Shown: positions 54,054 to 62,096 of the stretch, piece after piece
Numbering within the stretch: position 1 is the first letter of the stretch
Layout of the letters: each line of letters begins with the position of its first letter
From: Kineobactrum sediminis
GTDB lineage: Bacteria > Pseudomonadota > Gammaproteobacteria > Pseudomonadales > Halieaceae
Direction: 5' to 3'
DNA length: 64,000 nucleotides
Assembly (NCBI RefSeq): GCF_002868715.1
Contig: NZ_PKLZ01000002.1
Span: 248,001 to 312,000 of the forward strand
The notes under the pieces: model-generated
Database searches by the model: none
What the model was told of the DNA's origin: nothing
The model's input: the letters and a program-made list of their open reading frames with translations, nothing else
Position numbers and translations under genes: made by a program

Positions 54054-54911
54054 TTACCGGGTGAGGTCACTGATTGTGGCCAGGATGCCGGTCCATTGTT
54101 GCGCCCAGCAACAGCGGTGGTCAAACGCCTCATAGTGCAGGTAATGAGCCGCCGGATGCCGTTCGCGATAACGGGCAATCGTGGGGCGGGGCACTATCTG
54201 GTCCAGGTCGCCGCTTAGATGAATCTGGTCAAAACCCGCATTCCCGGGGATCACTTCCGCAGGATTTAATGAGCCGGTAAGTGGAAGATGGCCGTAATGG
54301 TCAGTCCAGGCACTGGTGTCCAGGTTGCTGGCTATGGTGATCACCGTCGTTGGCAGGGTTTGCTCCCGGGCCAGCAGCAGGGCGAGCACGCCACCACCGC
54401 TGTAGCCTATCAGTACCAGTGATTGCGGCTGCTGCTCCGCCAGCAACTGCTGCAGGGCAATCTGCATGGAGGTCACTACAGCGGTGGAATAGCGCGCCGA
54501 GGTCCATAGCTCGGGCCGGCAGTTTGCGGGCAGGGTGGTGAGGTAATAGCAGGGGCGCCCCAAAAGCAGGGCCGGTGTGGGGTCCTGCCGCAGCAGTTCC
54601 AGGGCGATTGCTGTCTTCCCCGTGGGGTTGGCGGATATCTTGCGACCGCGCCAGGGATGCCCGTCCCCCGCCAGGTAGATATGTAGCGTCGTTCCCGAAG
54701 CGGCGACCGGGGGGCTGAACACAGGCAGCATGAAGGCTCCGCCACTTATATGGCGCAGGCTCAGTTGGTATTGCGAGGCCAGGTTGGCCGCATCCGGCGG
54801 CGGTGTTGGTGGTGCGGCACAACCAGCCAATAGTGACGCAAGTAGCAAAACCCGCCAGCAAACATTGTCGCGGCCCCACAGATGAATTATGTTCGGTACC
54901 TTAAAGGCCAT
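54054..54911 (-). CDS. Lipoprotein alpha/beta hydrolase
   Basis: A lipoprotein of about 285 aa with signal LLLASLLAGCAAPP. The hydrolase nucleophile elbow is GYSGGG in LVLIGYSGGGVLALLL, the acid candidate is in LSGDLDQIVP and the histidine is in FDHRCCW. It is probably an esterase or lipase-like enzyme attached to the outer or inner membrane; the substrate is unknown. Start ATG 54911 is preferred since 54944 would run into the divergent gene's coding region. It converges on the kinase gene with 11 bp between stops. Confidence 0.85.
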   Translation of the reverse strand: MAFKVPNIIHLWGRDNVCWRVLLLASLLAGCAAPPTPPPDAANLASQYQLSLRHISGGAFMLPVFSPPVAASGTTLHIYLAGDGHPWRGRKISANPTGKTAIALELLRQDPTPALLLGRPCYYLTTLPANCRPELWTSARYSTAVVTSMQIALQQLLAEQQPQSLVLIGYSGGGVLALLLAREQTLPTTVITIASNLDTSAWTDHYGHLPLTGSLNPAEVIPGNAGFDQIHLSGDLDQIVPRPTIARYRERHPAAHYLHYEAFDHRCCWAQQWTGILATISDLTR

Positions 54912-54931
54912 AAAAAACAGGTTTCGTTGCC

Positions 54932-56563
54932 ATGAACAGCACATTATCCTCCCTCAGAAGCCCCCGTTACCGCAACAGTACCGGAAAACCCCTGGGCATC
55001 GCGCTGGCCGCATTGTTGCTGTCGGCCTGCGCGGGCTCCGGCGGGCCCATTGAGATACCTGCTGACGCCACAGTGGCCGACCTGTCGATCGTCGATTGCC
55101 TGCTCCCGGGACAGGTAAGGCAGCTGGGCAATTCAACCTACCTCACACCGCGACGACCTACCCGCACAACTGCGCAGGATTGCCGCATAAGAGGAGGTGA
55201 ATATGTTGCCTTTGACCGCGCCGATTACAAGACGGCATTGAGAGTCTGGCTGCCCGCCGCGGAAGCGGGAGATGCCGATGCACAAAATTCGGTAGGGGAA
55301 ATCTTTGAGCGCGGCCTGGGCACTGAGCCGAATTATGAAGTCGCCGTACTCTGGTTCCGCAAGGCGGCCGAACAAGGGCACAAGGGTGCCCAGTTCAACC
55401 TGGGTACGCTGTACGAGACAGGCAAGGGGGTAAGCCAGGATAAGGCCACGGCATTGAACTGGTATCGGCAGGCCTGGGGAGTATCCGAGGACCAGCTGGT
55501 GTACCAGTCCGACGCCGAACAGGAACTGCTTGCCAGCTCGGAAGAGAACGCCGCGTTGCGTCAGGAGAATATGACCCTGGCGCAACAGCTTGAGCAGGAC
55601 CGCGCCGAGCGCGCCCGGGAACGCGAGAAAGCCCGTGCCCTGGCTGCTGCAGCGGCGAAAGCTGAGCCGGCGCAGTCGGCATCCGAGCCATCGCCCGAAC
55701 CGGTTGTCGAGCGTGTCGCCCGGGCCCCCGTGACCGAGGCGCCTGCGCCGCTCGAAAACAACGGCCTGATCAGCGTTGGTGCATCCAGCGCAGAACCCGG
55801 TGCCGAACGGTCAAAAAATGGCCGCAATTACGGTCGTTATTATGCGTTGGTAATTGGTAACGGTGATTATCAGCACCTGGATGACCTGGTAACACCGGCC
55901 AGCGATGTCGACAAAATCAGTAATCTGCTGAGCAACAAGTATGGTTTTGCCGTGCAGGTTCTCAAAAATACCAGTGATGTTGGCGTGCTGCGGGCGCTCA
56001 ACCAGCTTAACGATGTGCTGGAGAAAGACGATAACCTGCTGATCTACTACGCGGGCCATGGCAACCGCCGTTCGGTGGGTGAATATGATGCGGGTTACTG
56101 GCTGCCGGTGAATGCCGGGCTTCCCCCCGATGACACCTTCTGGGTGCCAACGGAACAGGTCAGCAGTCACCTGGCGCGGTTGCCCGCCCGCCGTATCATG
56201 GTGGTTACCGATTCAACCTTTGCCGGTTTGCTGGCAGACAACCCGGCCTTCCTGATGCTCAGTGGCCGGGAAAACCTGCTCAGTGAGGCCTACATTGGCA
56301 TGCGTTTCCCCAACAAATCGCGATTATTGTTGAGTTCCGGCCAGGATTACCCGCTGGTCAGTAAATCCGACGGCAGTACTTCCGTATTTGCCCAGGCTTT
56401 CATCAGGGCATTGCAGAACAACGAGTCAGTCGTGACCGCGCCTGCCCTGTTCCTGGGTATGCTGGATGAGCTGGACGAGAGCCTGCCCGGGCTGGACCCG
56501 GAATTCAAGGCGATCAAGCGCGCCGGCGATGAGATCGGGGAATTCTATTTTGTAGCGCGCTGA
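54932..56563 (+). CDS. Sel1-repeat lipoprotein with degenerate caspase (peptidase C14) domain
   Basis: A 543-aa protein with lipobox LSAC (Cys33), two Sel1-like repeats (about 100-182, AAEAGDADAQNSVGEIFERG), a charged coiled coil (about 195-245), a Pro/Ala linker, and a caspase-like domain from about 301. The catalytic His is present in YYAGHGN (H376), but the Cys position reads DSTFAG (T429) where active members have DSC[YF]SG. It is therefore predicted to be a non-proteolytic caspase-fold protein, exposed in the periplasm. Two base changes separate ACC from TGC, so a single sequencing error is not enough to explain it. Confidence 0.9.
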   Translation: MNSTLSSLRSPRYRNSTGKPLGIALAALLLSACAGSGGPIEIPADATVADLSIVDCLLPGQVRQLGNSTYLTPRRPTRTTAQDCRIRGGEYVAFDRADYKTALRVWLPAAEAGDADAQNSVGEIFERGLGTEPNYEVAVLWFRKAAEQGHKGAQFNLGTLYETGKGVSQDKATALNWYRQAWGVSEDQLVYQSDAEQELLASSEENAALRQENMTLAQQLEQDRAERAREREKARALAAAAAKAEPAQSASEPSPEPVVERVARAPVTEAPAPLENNGLISVGASSAEPGAERSKNGRNYGRYYALVIGNGDYQHLDDLVTPASDVDKISNLLSNKYGFAVQVLKNTSDVGVLRALNQLNDVLEKDDNLLIYYAGHGNRRSVGEYDAGYWLPVNAGLPPDDTFWVPTEQVSSHLARLPARRIMVVTDSTFAGLLADNPAFLMLSGRENLLSEAYIGMRFPNKSRLLLSSGQDYPLVSKSDGSTSVFAQAFIRALQNNESVVTAPALFLGMLDELDESLPGLDPEFKAIKRAGDEIGEFYFVAR

Positions 56564-56591
56564 TTGCTTTTAGGGCCGGAGCAGTAAACAG

Positions 56592-56620
56592 TTGAGGAAA
56601 CGGCCGCGCGGCTTTATAAT
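56592..56620 (+). promoter_or_regulatory. Sigma-70 promoter of tRNA-Val
   Basis: TTGAGG (56592-56597), a 17-bp spacer, and a perfect TATAAT (56615-56620), with GC-rich discriminator CCCGCCCCTC before the tRNA at 56636. The discriminator is of the stringently controlled type typical of stable RNA promoters. Confidence 0.8.
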
Positions 56621-56635
56621 CCCGCCCCTCTCAAC

Positions 56636-56712
56636 AGGACCATAGCTCAGTTGGTTAGAGCGCATCCTTGACATGGATGAGGTCGGCGGTTCGAATCCGC
56701 CTGGTCCTACCA
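56636..56712 (+). tRNA. tRNA-Val (GAC)
   Basis: A 77-nt cloverleaf. The acceptor arm AGGACCA pairs with TGGTCCT, followed by A and an encoded CCA. The D arm GCTCAGTTGGTTAGAGC, the anticodon loop TTGACAT (anticodon GAC) closed by CATCC/GGATG, and the T arm GGCGGTTCGAATCCGCC are all standard. The gene follows a clear promoter. Confidence 0.96.
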
Positions 56713-56805
56713 TCTCCCTATGTCCCCGCCTCGATACACCTGATCCGCAAGACGGCCTGCAATCCATGGATGACGCGATCGGCGAGAGACCGCTTTAGCC
56801 GAGAG

Positions 56806-57696
56806 TCACGTGCGCAGCGCTTCCAGTTCGTCTTGCAGGGTATCGTCGCGTTCGAGATAGCCGCACAACCGGTAGGCCAGTGTTCTCGTTGCGGAAGGCA
56901 GGGTCTCGGCAAAGGCGCGGTGCGCATGACCGTCTTTGGCAATCATTGCACCCCATCGCCTGTATTTCCAGGAAGTCTCGGGCGGGAGCGAGCCATCGCG
57001 GGCGACGGCCGCGGCGATGTGCCGTACCGAGGCTTCGAACTTGGTTCGGGACCGGATGGGAAAGTGATAGATTTCCACATCGCAGGGTTCCGGCTCGGCG
57101 GGAGGATCGAAGGCTGCAGCATGGCAGCCCTTGTCGACCTCCACGAGGTCCCGCGCTCTCACGATTACCTTCGGGGGGAGGTCGTAAAGGAAATAGGGAT
57201 GGCGTAGCGGATCTTTCAGAGGATCCCTCAGACGGGGTAGCTTAAGCTTGCGCGCCGCTCGCCAGACCAGCGCCTCATGCCAGAGCTTGCTATCCAGCTC
57301 GCGATATGGGGCCATCATATTGTGGCGTAGGCAGCTGAGCGCGGAACCCCTGCGCCCGGCCAGAACCGCCTTCAGGTCGCCCGGCCTTCCAGGCGGCGAA
57401 GGCGGACGCCAGAACTCGTCGGCATCGTTGTTGATGATCCAGTCCGCGCCCATGGCGTCCCGCGCCATGAAAGCCATCCGGTTCACCCAATGGGCCTGCA
57501 GGTAGTCCCTCGACGGCTCGTGCAGTAGGGTGAGCGCACCGGCGCGGGCGTACTCCTCAAGGATTTCGGTCGTCCCGTCCGTCGAGCCGTTGTCGATGGC
57601 GATGACATGGTCCACGCCGCGGGCGAGGTGGAACTCCAGATTCTCGCGCACGATGTCGACTTCGTCACGCACCAGCAACGTCATGACCAGTTTCAT
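56806..57696 (-). CDS. Glycosyltransferase family 2-like protein
   Basis: A 296-aa GT-A enzyme of the group with opening VMTLLVRDEVDIVRENLEFH. It shows VIAIDNGSTDGTTEILEEYA and the metal-binding NNDADEFW, and has no transmembrane helix. The acceptor is unknown. It lies 93 bp after the tRNA-Val 3' end, on the opposite strand, with an IS91-like remnant on the other side. That makes it a candidate for acquisition next to a tRNA, although no integrase is present. Confidence 0.87.
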   Translation of the reverse strand: MKLVMTLLVRDEVDIVRENLEFHLARGVDHVIAIDNGSTDGTTEILEEYARAGALTLLHEPSRDYLQAHWVNRMAFMARDAMGADWIINNDADEFWRPPSPPGRPGDLKAVLAGRRGSALSCLRHNMMAPYRELDSKLWHEALVWRAARKLKLPRLRDPLKDPLRHPYFLYDLPPKVIVRARDLVEVDKGCHAAAFDPPAEPEPCDVEIYHFPIRSRTKFEASVRHIAAAVARDGSLPPETSWKYRRWGAMIAKDGHAHRAFAETLPSATRTLAYRLCGYLERDDTLQDELEALRT

Positions 57697-57846
57697 GTCG
57701 GTAGCACTTTCACGCGACGCGCAGCCGTCGGCGCGAGGCGGCAGAGCAGCGCAGCCGGTCGGCTTCCGGGTATAAGAAACATAAACTGCTTATTCTGAAA
57801 ATATCAGTCGCCTTCCAGCCCAGTTGATTACCGAAAAACACCGGCA
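57697..57846. other. Intergenic stretch without recognisable gene
   Basis: Lies between the glycosyltransferase start and the IS91-like remnant. A leftward frame crosses it but shows no protein-like features in the part nearest the glycosyltransferase. Together with the remnant it fills the gap up to the HD-GYP start at 58104. Confidence 0.35.
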
Positions 57847-57925
57847 CGAGAGGTTCAAACATCACATGGATGGTGCCATCCTGATATGGCGTTTTCAACT
57901 CTTCGCGAAGCATAAAGTTCATGAT
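57847..57925 (-). mobile_element. IS91-like transposase C-terminal remnant
   Basis: A leftward frame reads LREELKTPYQDGTIHVMFEPL, close to the conserved LKTPYRDGTTHVIFEPL segment near the C-terminus of IS91/ISCR-type rolling-circle transposases. The rest of the transposase is absent and the frame diverges on both sides. It indicates a decayed mobile element between the tRNA/glycosyltransferase segment and the HD-GYP gene. Confidence 0.5.
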
Positions 57926-58103
57926 GCCCCAGGGCTTTAGCCGAATGGCTATTTGCGCGAGAGCCATCCTCGCGCATTCGTTTGTTGCTGGAGGCCACAG
58001 AGTTGGACTGGCAGGATTCGCCCTGAACACCACAACGGGCTATCATGCGTCTGACTTCTTGTTTGATGGTGGTTTGGCGCCCTGCTGGCGTATTGGATAC
58101 CTG

Positions 58104-59321
58104 ATGGACATATTGAAAATTGACACGTCTGATCTGGAGCTGGGCATGTATGTCTCCGGACTGGACAGACCCTGGCTGGAGACCCCGTTCCTGTTGCAGG
58201 GGTTTCGTATTGACACGGCAGAAGACCTGCGCACCCTGAAGGAATATTGCCGGTTTGTCTTTGTAGATAGTCAGAAAAGCTCCAGGGAGCAGCGCAAGCT
58301 TCGCCCCCGACGGCCACGGGTGGCGAAAGAGGCCCTGTTTCCTCTTCGCAAGTTGAAGAGTTACACCGACAGCAGTAATTGGACCGAGGAGTTTCCCCGG
58401 GCTGAAGCTGCGGTCAAGCAGCTGTCATCCGGTGTCGAAGAAGTGTTCCAGGATGCGGCAAGCGGTGCTGCGCTTGATGTGGTGCGAGTGAAACGCTCCG
58501 TCGAACCCATGATCGACAGTATTTCCCGCAACCCGGACGCCTGTATTTGGCTGGCGCGTTTGAAGCAACAGGATAAATATACCTACCAGCACTCTCTGGG
58601 CGCCTCTATTTGGGCGGTTGCCCTGGGACGCCAGCTGGGTTTGCCGCGCTCGGACCTTCGCTCCCTGGCTATAGGTGGGCTGTTGTTTGATGTGGGAAAA
58701 CTGCGTGTGGATCCCGATCTTCTGAATACGGAGCGGAATTTAACCCCGGACGAGTTCCGCGAAGTACGCAACCACGTCGTGTATGGCGAGGAAATGATCG
58801 GAGAGACCGGCCTCATGAATACTGATGTGATTGCCATGGTTACTCACCATCATGAGCGTCACAACGGTTCTGGCTATCCCCGGGGCCTGAGTGGCGACGC
58901 GATTCCGATCTTTGCCCGCATAGCGGCTATCGTGGACTGTTACGACGCTATCACCAGCCACCGTTCCTACGCGCGGGCAATCTCACCGTCCACGGCGATC
59001 AAGATGCTTTACGACGCCAAGGACGTGGACTTCCAGGCCGAGCTGGTTGAAGAGTTCATCCAGGCCGTAGGGATCTATCCGGCTGGCACTCTGATAGAAT
59101 TGTCATCCGGTGAAATAGCCGTCGTGGTAGCAGAATACAGAACCCGGCGGCTCCGTCCCAGGGTCATGGTGTTGCTGGATGCGAACAAAGAGCCGGTAAG
59201 TAACGTGCGTTTGGTAGACCTGTTGGACGAAACCGAGGACGCCACGGGTAAGCCTCTGGACATAGTCCAGTCGCTGGAACCCGACGCCTACGGGATCGAC
59301 ATGACCAGTATTCGCCTCTGA
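58104..59321 (+). CDS. HD-GYP domain protein with N-terminal DUF3391, degenerate HD
   Basis: A 405-aa cyclic-di-GMP phosphodiesterase-family protein. The N-terminal DUF3391 starts MDILKIDTSDLELGMYVSGL, and the HD-GYP domain spans about 150-330. The GYP loop is intact (HHHERHNGSGYPRGLSG, GYP at 257-259), but the metal-binding HD pair reads LLFDVGK, with Phe195 where the histidine normally lies. Activity may be reduced or lost, leaving a binding or protein-interaction role. I chose ATG 58104 because DUF3391 proteins begin there; longer in-frame starts lack conservation. The EAL gene follows after 12 bp. Confidence 0.92.
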   Translation: MDILKIDTSDLELGMYVSGLDRPWLETPFLLQGFRIDTAEDLRTLKEYCRFVFVDSQKSSREQRKLRPRRPRVAKEALFPLRKLKSYTDSSNWTEEFPRAEAAVKQLSSGVEEVFQDAASGAALDVVRVKRSVEPMIDSISRNPDACIWLARLKQQDKYTYQHSLGASIWAVALGRQLGLPRSDLRSLAIGGLLFDVGKLRVDPDLLNTERNLTPDEFREVRNHVVYGEEMIGETGLMNTDVIAMVTHHHERHNGSGYPRGLSGDAIPIFARIAAIVDCYDAITSHRSYARAISPSTAIKMLYDAKDVDFQAELVEEFIQAVGIYPAGTLIELSSGEIAVVVAEYRTRRLRPRVMVLLDANKEPVSNVRLVDLLDETEDATGKPLDIVQSLEPDAYGIDMTSIRL

Positions 59322-59333
59322 GTATCGTGTAGC

Positions 59334-60626
59334 GTGACAAATTCCAATCTGGTCCTGGACCGTGACGGGTTCCTGGCGGCGCTGCAAGAGCAGGCCTCCA
59401 GGGCTCGTGCAGCGGGTGATCACCAGGGTTTGATGCTGATCGATCTCAGCAACCTGCGACCGATCAATCATCGGCACGGCTACGAAATCGGCGACCAGTT
59501 GCTGGCGGAAGCAGGCCGGCAGTTGTTGGCCATCAGCAAGTTGCCAAATACAGTGTTTCGCATCGGCGGACATACCTTCGCCTTTATCCTTGCCGAGCTG
59601 AATACGCCGGCGTTCATCGCCCTGGCATTCAATCGGGTCCAGCGCCTGTTGGACGAGATGCTGTTTATTGATGATGCGATCACCCCGGTACAACTGCGAA
59701 TCGGCCTGGCGGTCAATCTTGAGAGCAAGCATTCACCGCTAGCGATGCTGGCGAGCGCCGAGGCCAGCCTGGCGCGAGTCAAGCAGGGGCATGCCCTGGA
59801 AATTGACGCCCTGCTTGCCGAGCATGATGTAACCCAGGGGGACGCTGTCCTGGAGCAGCACTTTTCCGAGGCGCTCTACAACAATGCTTTTGATGTGTAC
59901 TTTCAGCCCAAGGTTGACCTGCGAACCGGTGATGTTTGCAGCGCCGAGGTTCTGATCCGCTGGCATTTGCCGGATTTCGGTGCGGTGCCCCCCGAGCGCA
60001 TTGTGGAGTTGGCGGAGGCCTCTGGTCAGATGTATGAGCTTACTCGCTGGGTGGTCAATCGAGCCCTGCGAACCATGCGCGAGTGGCGCGATTCAACGGC
60101 TATATCTCTGGCGGTGAATATTCCGGCCGGACTGATCAACAGTCCGGATCTGGCCAATATGCTGCAGGGCGCGTTGAGAATTTGGGGCGTGGAGCCATCC
60201 ATGTTGACGCTTGAAGTCACCGAGGGAGCTGTGATCGAAGATAAAGATGCGGGCTTTGTCAATCTGTTGCATCTGCGTGAATTGGGTCTTGGTCTGTCCA
60301 TTGATGATTTCGGGACCGGTTATTCCTCACTCTCCTACTTCAAGCACATCCCCGCAACCGAAATCAAGATTGACCAGTCCTTCGTCCGCCGTATTCTTGA
60401 TGACAGCCAGGATCGTGCGCTGGTCGGCATCATTATCGACATAGCCCACCTGTTTGGTTTTTCGGTGGTTGCCGAGGGCGTGGAAGACTTCCCGACGTTG
60501 CAGTGTCTGCGGGAGCTTGGTTGTGACGTTGTGCAAGGCTATCTGTATTCCCGCGCCCTGCCAGAGAGTGAATTTCTGGCCTGGCTGCGACAGTGCAACG
60601 GGAGACCCGTGGTGGAGGCCGGCTGA
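59334..60626 (+). CDS. Degenerate GGDEF plus EAL cyclic-di-GMP phosphodiesterase
   Basis: A 430-aa cytoplasmic two-domain protein. The N-terminal domain is GGDEF-like, but the signature reads RIGGHTFAF (GGHTF, residues 78-82), so it is not expected to synthesise cyclic-di-GMP. The EAL domain has EVL (205-207), VNIPAGLI, EVTEGAV, DDFGTGYSSL (324-333), KIDQSF and EGVE (381-384), i.e. the metal-binding and catalytic residues needed for hydrolysis. The start is GTG 59334. It is likely cotranscribed with the HD-GYP gene. Confidence 0.92.
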   Translation: MTNSNLVLDRDGFLAALQEQASRARAAGDHQGLMLIDLSNLRPINHRHGYEIGDQLLAEAGRQLLAISKLPNTVFRIGGHTFAFILAELNTPAFIALAFNRVQRLLDEMLFIDDAITPVQLRIGLAVNLESKHSPLAMLASAEASLARVKQGHALEIDALLAEHDVTQGDAVLEQHFSEALYNNAFDVYFQPKVDLRTGDVCSAEVLIRWHLPDFGAVPPERIVELAEASGQMYELTRWVVNRALRTMREWRDSTAISLAVNIPAGLINSPDLANMLQGALRIWGVEPSMLTLEVTEGAVIEDKDAGFVNLLHLRELGLGLSIDDFGTGYSSLSYFKHIPATEIKIDQSFVRRILDDSQDRALVGIIIDIAHLFGFSVVAEGVEDFPTLQCLRELGCDVVQGYLYSRALPESEFLAWLRQCNGRPVVEAG

Positions 60627-60642
60627 AGACGTGCCGGCGTGC

Positions 60643-60734
60643 CGGGGTCAGGTCTCGCATTGTAGCATCCGTCCGTGTATTACGGTTCTGCGCCTGTTGC
60701 ACACCTCGATGCTACAATGCGAGACCTGACCCCG
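60643..60734. repeat. Long inverted repeat, REPIN/MITE-like
   Basis: A 27-bp arm beginning CGGGGTCAGGTCTCGCATTG (60643-60669) is matched by its exact reverse complement at 60708-60734, with a 38-bp spacer. It lies 16 bp after the EAL gene stop and before the patatin gene. GGGGTCAGGTCTC-type ends are common near REP-associated transposases, but none is in this window. The structure could also act as a transcription barrier. Confidence 0.8.
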
Positions 60735-60792
60735 AAGTTAGTATGGCTTATACTCGCGGTTCTCTGTGTTCTGATAATAATACGAGTTTGTC

Positions 60793-62070
60793 TTGGTCGA
60801 TCAAAAAGCTCCGATAAATGGGCTCCTGCTGACGGGAGGTGGCGCCCGCGCCGCCTACCAGGTGGGTGTGCTGGAAGCCCTGGTGGACATTCGCCGGGAG
60901 TGCTCGGTCCGTCATCCGCGCAATCCGTTCCCGGTGATCACCGGCACGTCTGCCGGTGCAATCAATGCCGCCGCCCTGGCCTGTGGTGCGGATAATTTTG
61001 AGGCCGCGGTGCACAATGTGGCCGATGTCTGGAGGAACTTTCACAGCGGGCTCGTTTACCGGTCGGATTCACTGGGTATTATTCGTACCGGCGCCAGCTG
61101 GCTAACCCTGTTGTCACTGGGCTGGCTGCTGACTTGCAGGCGCCGCAGGGCCAACCCTCGCTCCCTGCTTGATAATGCGCCTTTACTGGCGCTGTTGAAG
61201 TCGCTGGTGCCCCTGGAACGGCTCCCTGACCTGGTGGCTCGCGGCCATCTACAGGCGCTGGGTGTCACTGCTTCAAGTTACAGTTCCGGCGAGCACGCCA
61301 CGTTTTTCGAAGGCGCTGCCACTATAGCGCCGTGGTCTCGCTCACAACGCTTTGGCATCCGCGCCGATATTACCCATGCGCACCTGATGGCCTCGTCAGC
61401 CATCCCTTTTTTATTCCCGGCATGGCCACTGCCGGTGGATGAGGGTGTGCACTACTTTGGCGACGGCTCCATGCGCCAATCCGCACCGATAGCGGCGCCG
61501 ATTCATCTGGGTGCCGAACGTATTCTGGCGATTGGTGCTGGACGAATGCATGAACCCCGTGAGGGTCATGGTAGTGCCGGCGCCAGTACCTATCCGACAG
61601 TGGCGCAGATAGCAGGACATACCCTGTCCAACATTTTTCTGGATTCCCTGGCGGTAGATGTCGAGCGGGTCAGGCGTATCAACCACACCGTGGGCCTGGT
61701 GCCCCCCGCGGCGCGCGAAACGAGTACGCTCAAACATATTGAATTGTTGCAAATATCGCCATCAAAACGTATCGATGAAATCGCGGCACAACATATAGGC
61801 GATATGCCGAGACCGGTACGAGCGCTGCTCCGTGCCGTTGGGGTTACCTCAGACAAGTCGGATTATCAGGGCGCAGCGCTGGCCAGCTACCTGTTGTTTG
61901 AAGCGGATTTTACCCGTGAGCTTATGGCACTTGGTCGCGCCGATGCCGAGCGAAAGCGAGCAAGGATTTGTGCATTCTTTGGCTGGAATGACCCCAGAAA
62001 GCCGGTATTGACTGCGGATGCGGCCGAGCAGCCTTTGGTGGAGCGCCGGCGTGACCCGCTGCGAGTATGA
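60793..62070 (+). CDS. Patatin-like phospholipase (RssA type)
   Basis: A 425-aa lipid acyl hydrolase. The oxyanion loop is GGGARAAYQVG (residues 15-25), the nucleophile is in GTSAGA (S53), and the catalytic aspartate is in the DG motif of HYFGDGSMRQSAP. No signal peptide is visible, so it is probably cytoplasmic. The start is TTG 60793: an in-frame stop lies just upstream (60778) and no ATG or GTG is near. It converges with the diguanylate cyclase gene, 26 bp apart. Confidence 0.9.
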   Translation: MVDQKAPINGLLLTGGGARAAYQVGVLEALVDIRRECSVRHPRNPFPVITGTSAGAINAAALACGADNFEAAVHNVADVWRNFHSGLVYRSDSLGIIRTGASWLTLLSLGWLLTCRRRRANPRSLLDNAPLLALLKSLVPLERLPDLVARGHLQALGVTASSYSSGEHATFFEGAATIAPWSRSQRFGIRADITHAHLMASSAIPFLFPAWPLPVDEGVHYFGDGSMRQSAPIAAPIHLGAERILAIGAGRMHEPREGHGSAGASTYPTVAQIAGHTLSNIFLDSLAVDVERVRRINHTVGLVPPAARETSTLKHIELLQISPSKRIDEIAAQHIGDMPRPVRALLRAVGVTSDKSDYQGAALASYLLFEADFTRELMALGRADAERKRARICAFFGWNDPRKPVLTADAAEQPLVERRRDPLRV

Positions 62071-62096
62071 TGAAACGCAGCAGCCTGCAGCGCTCC

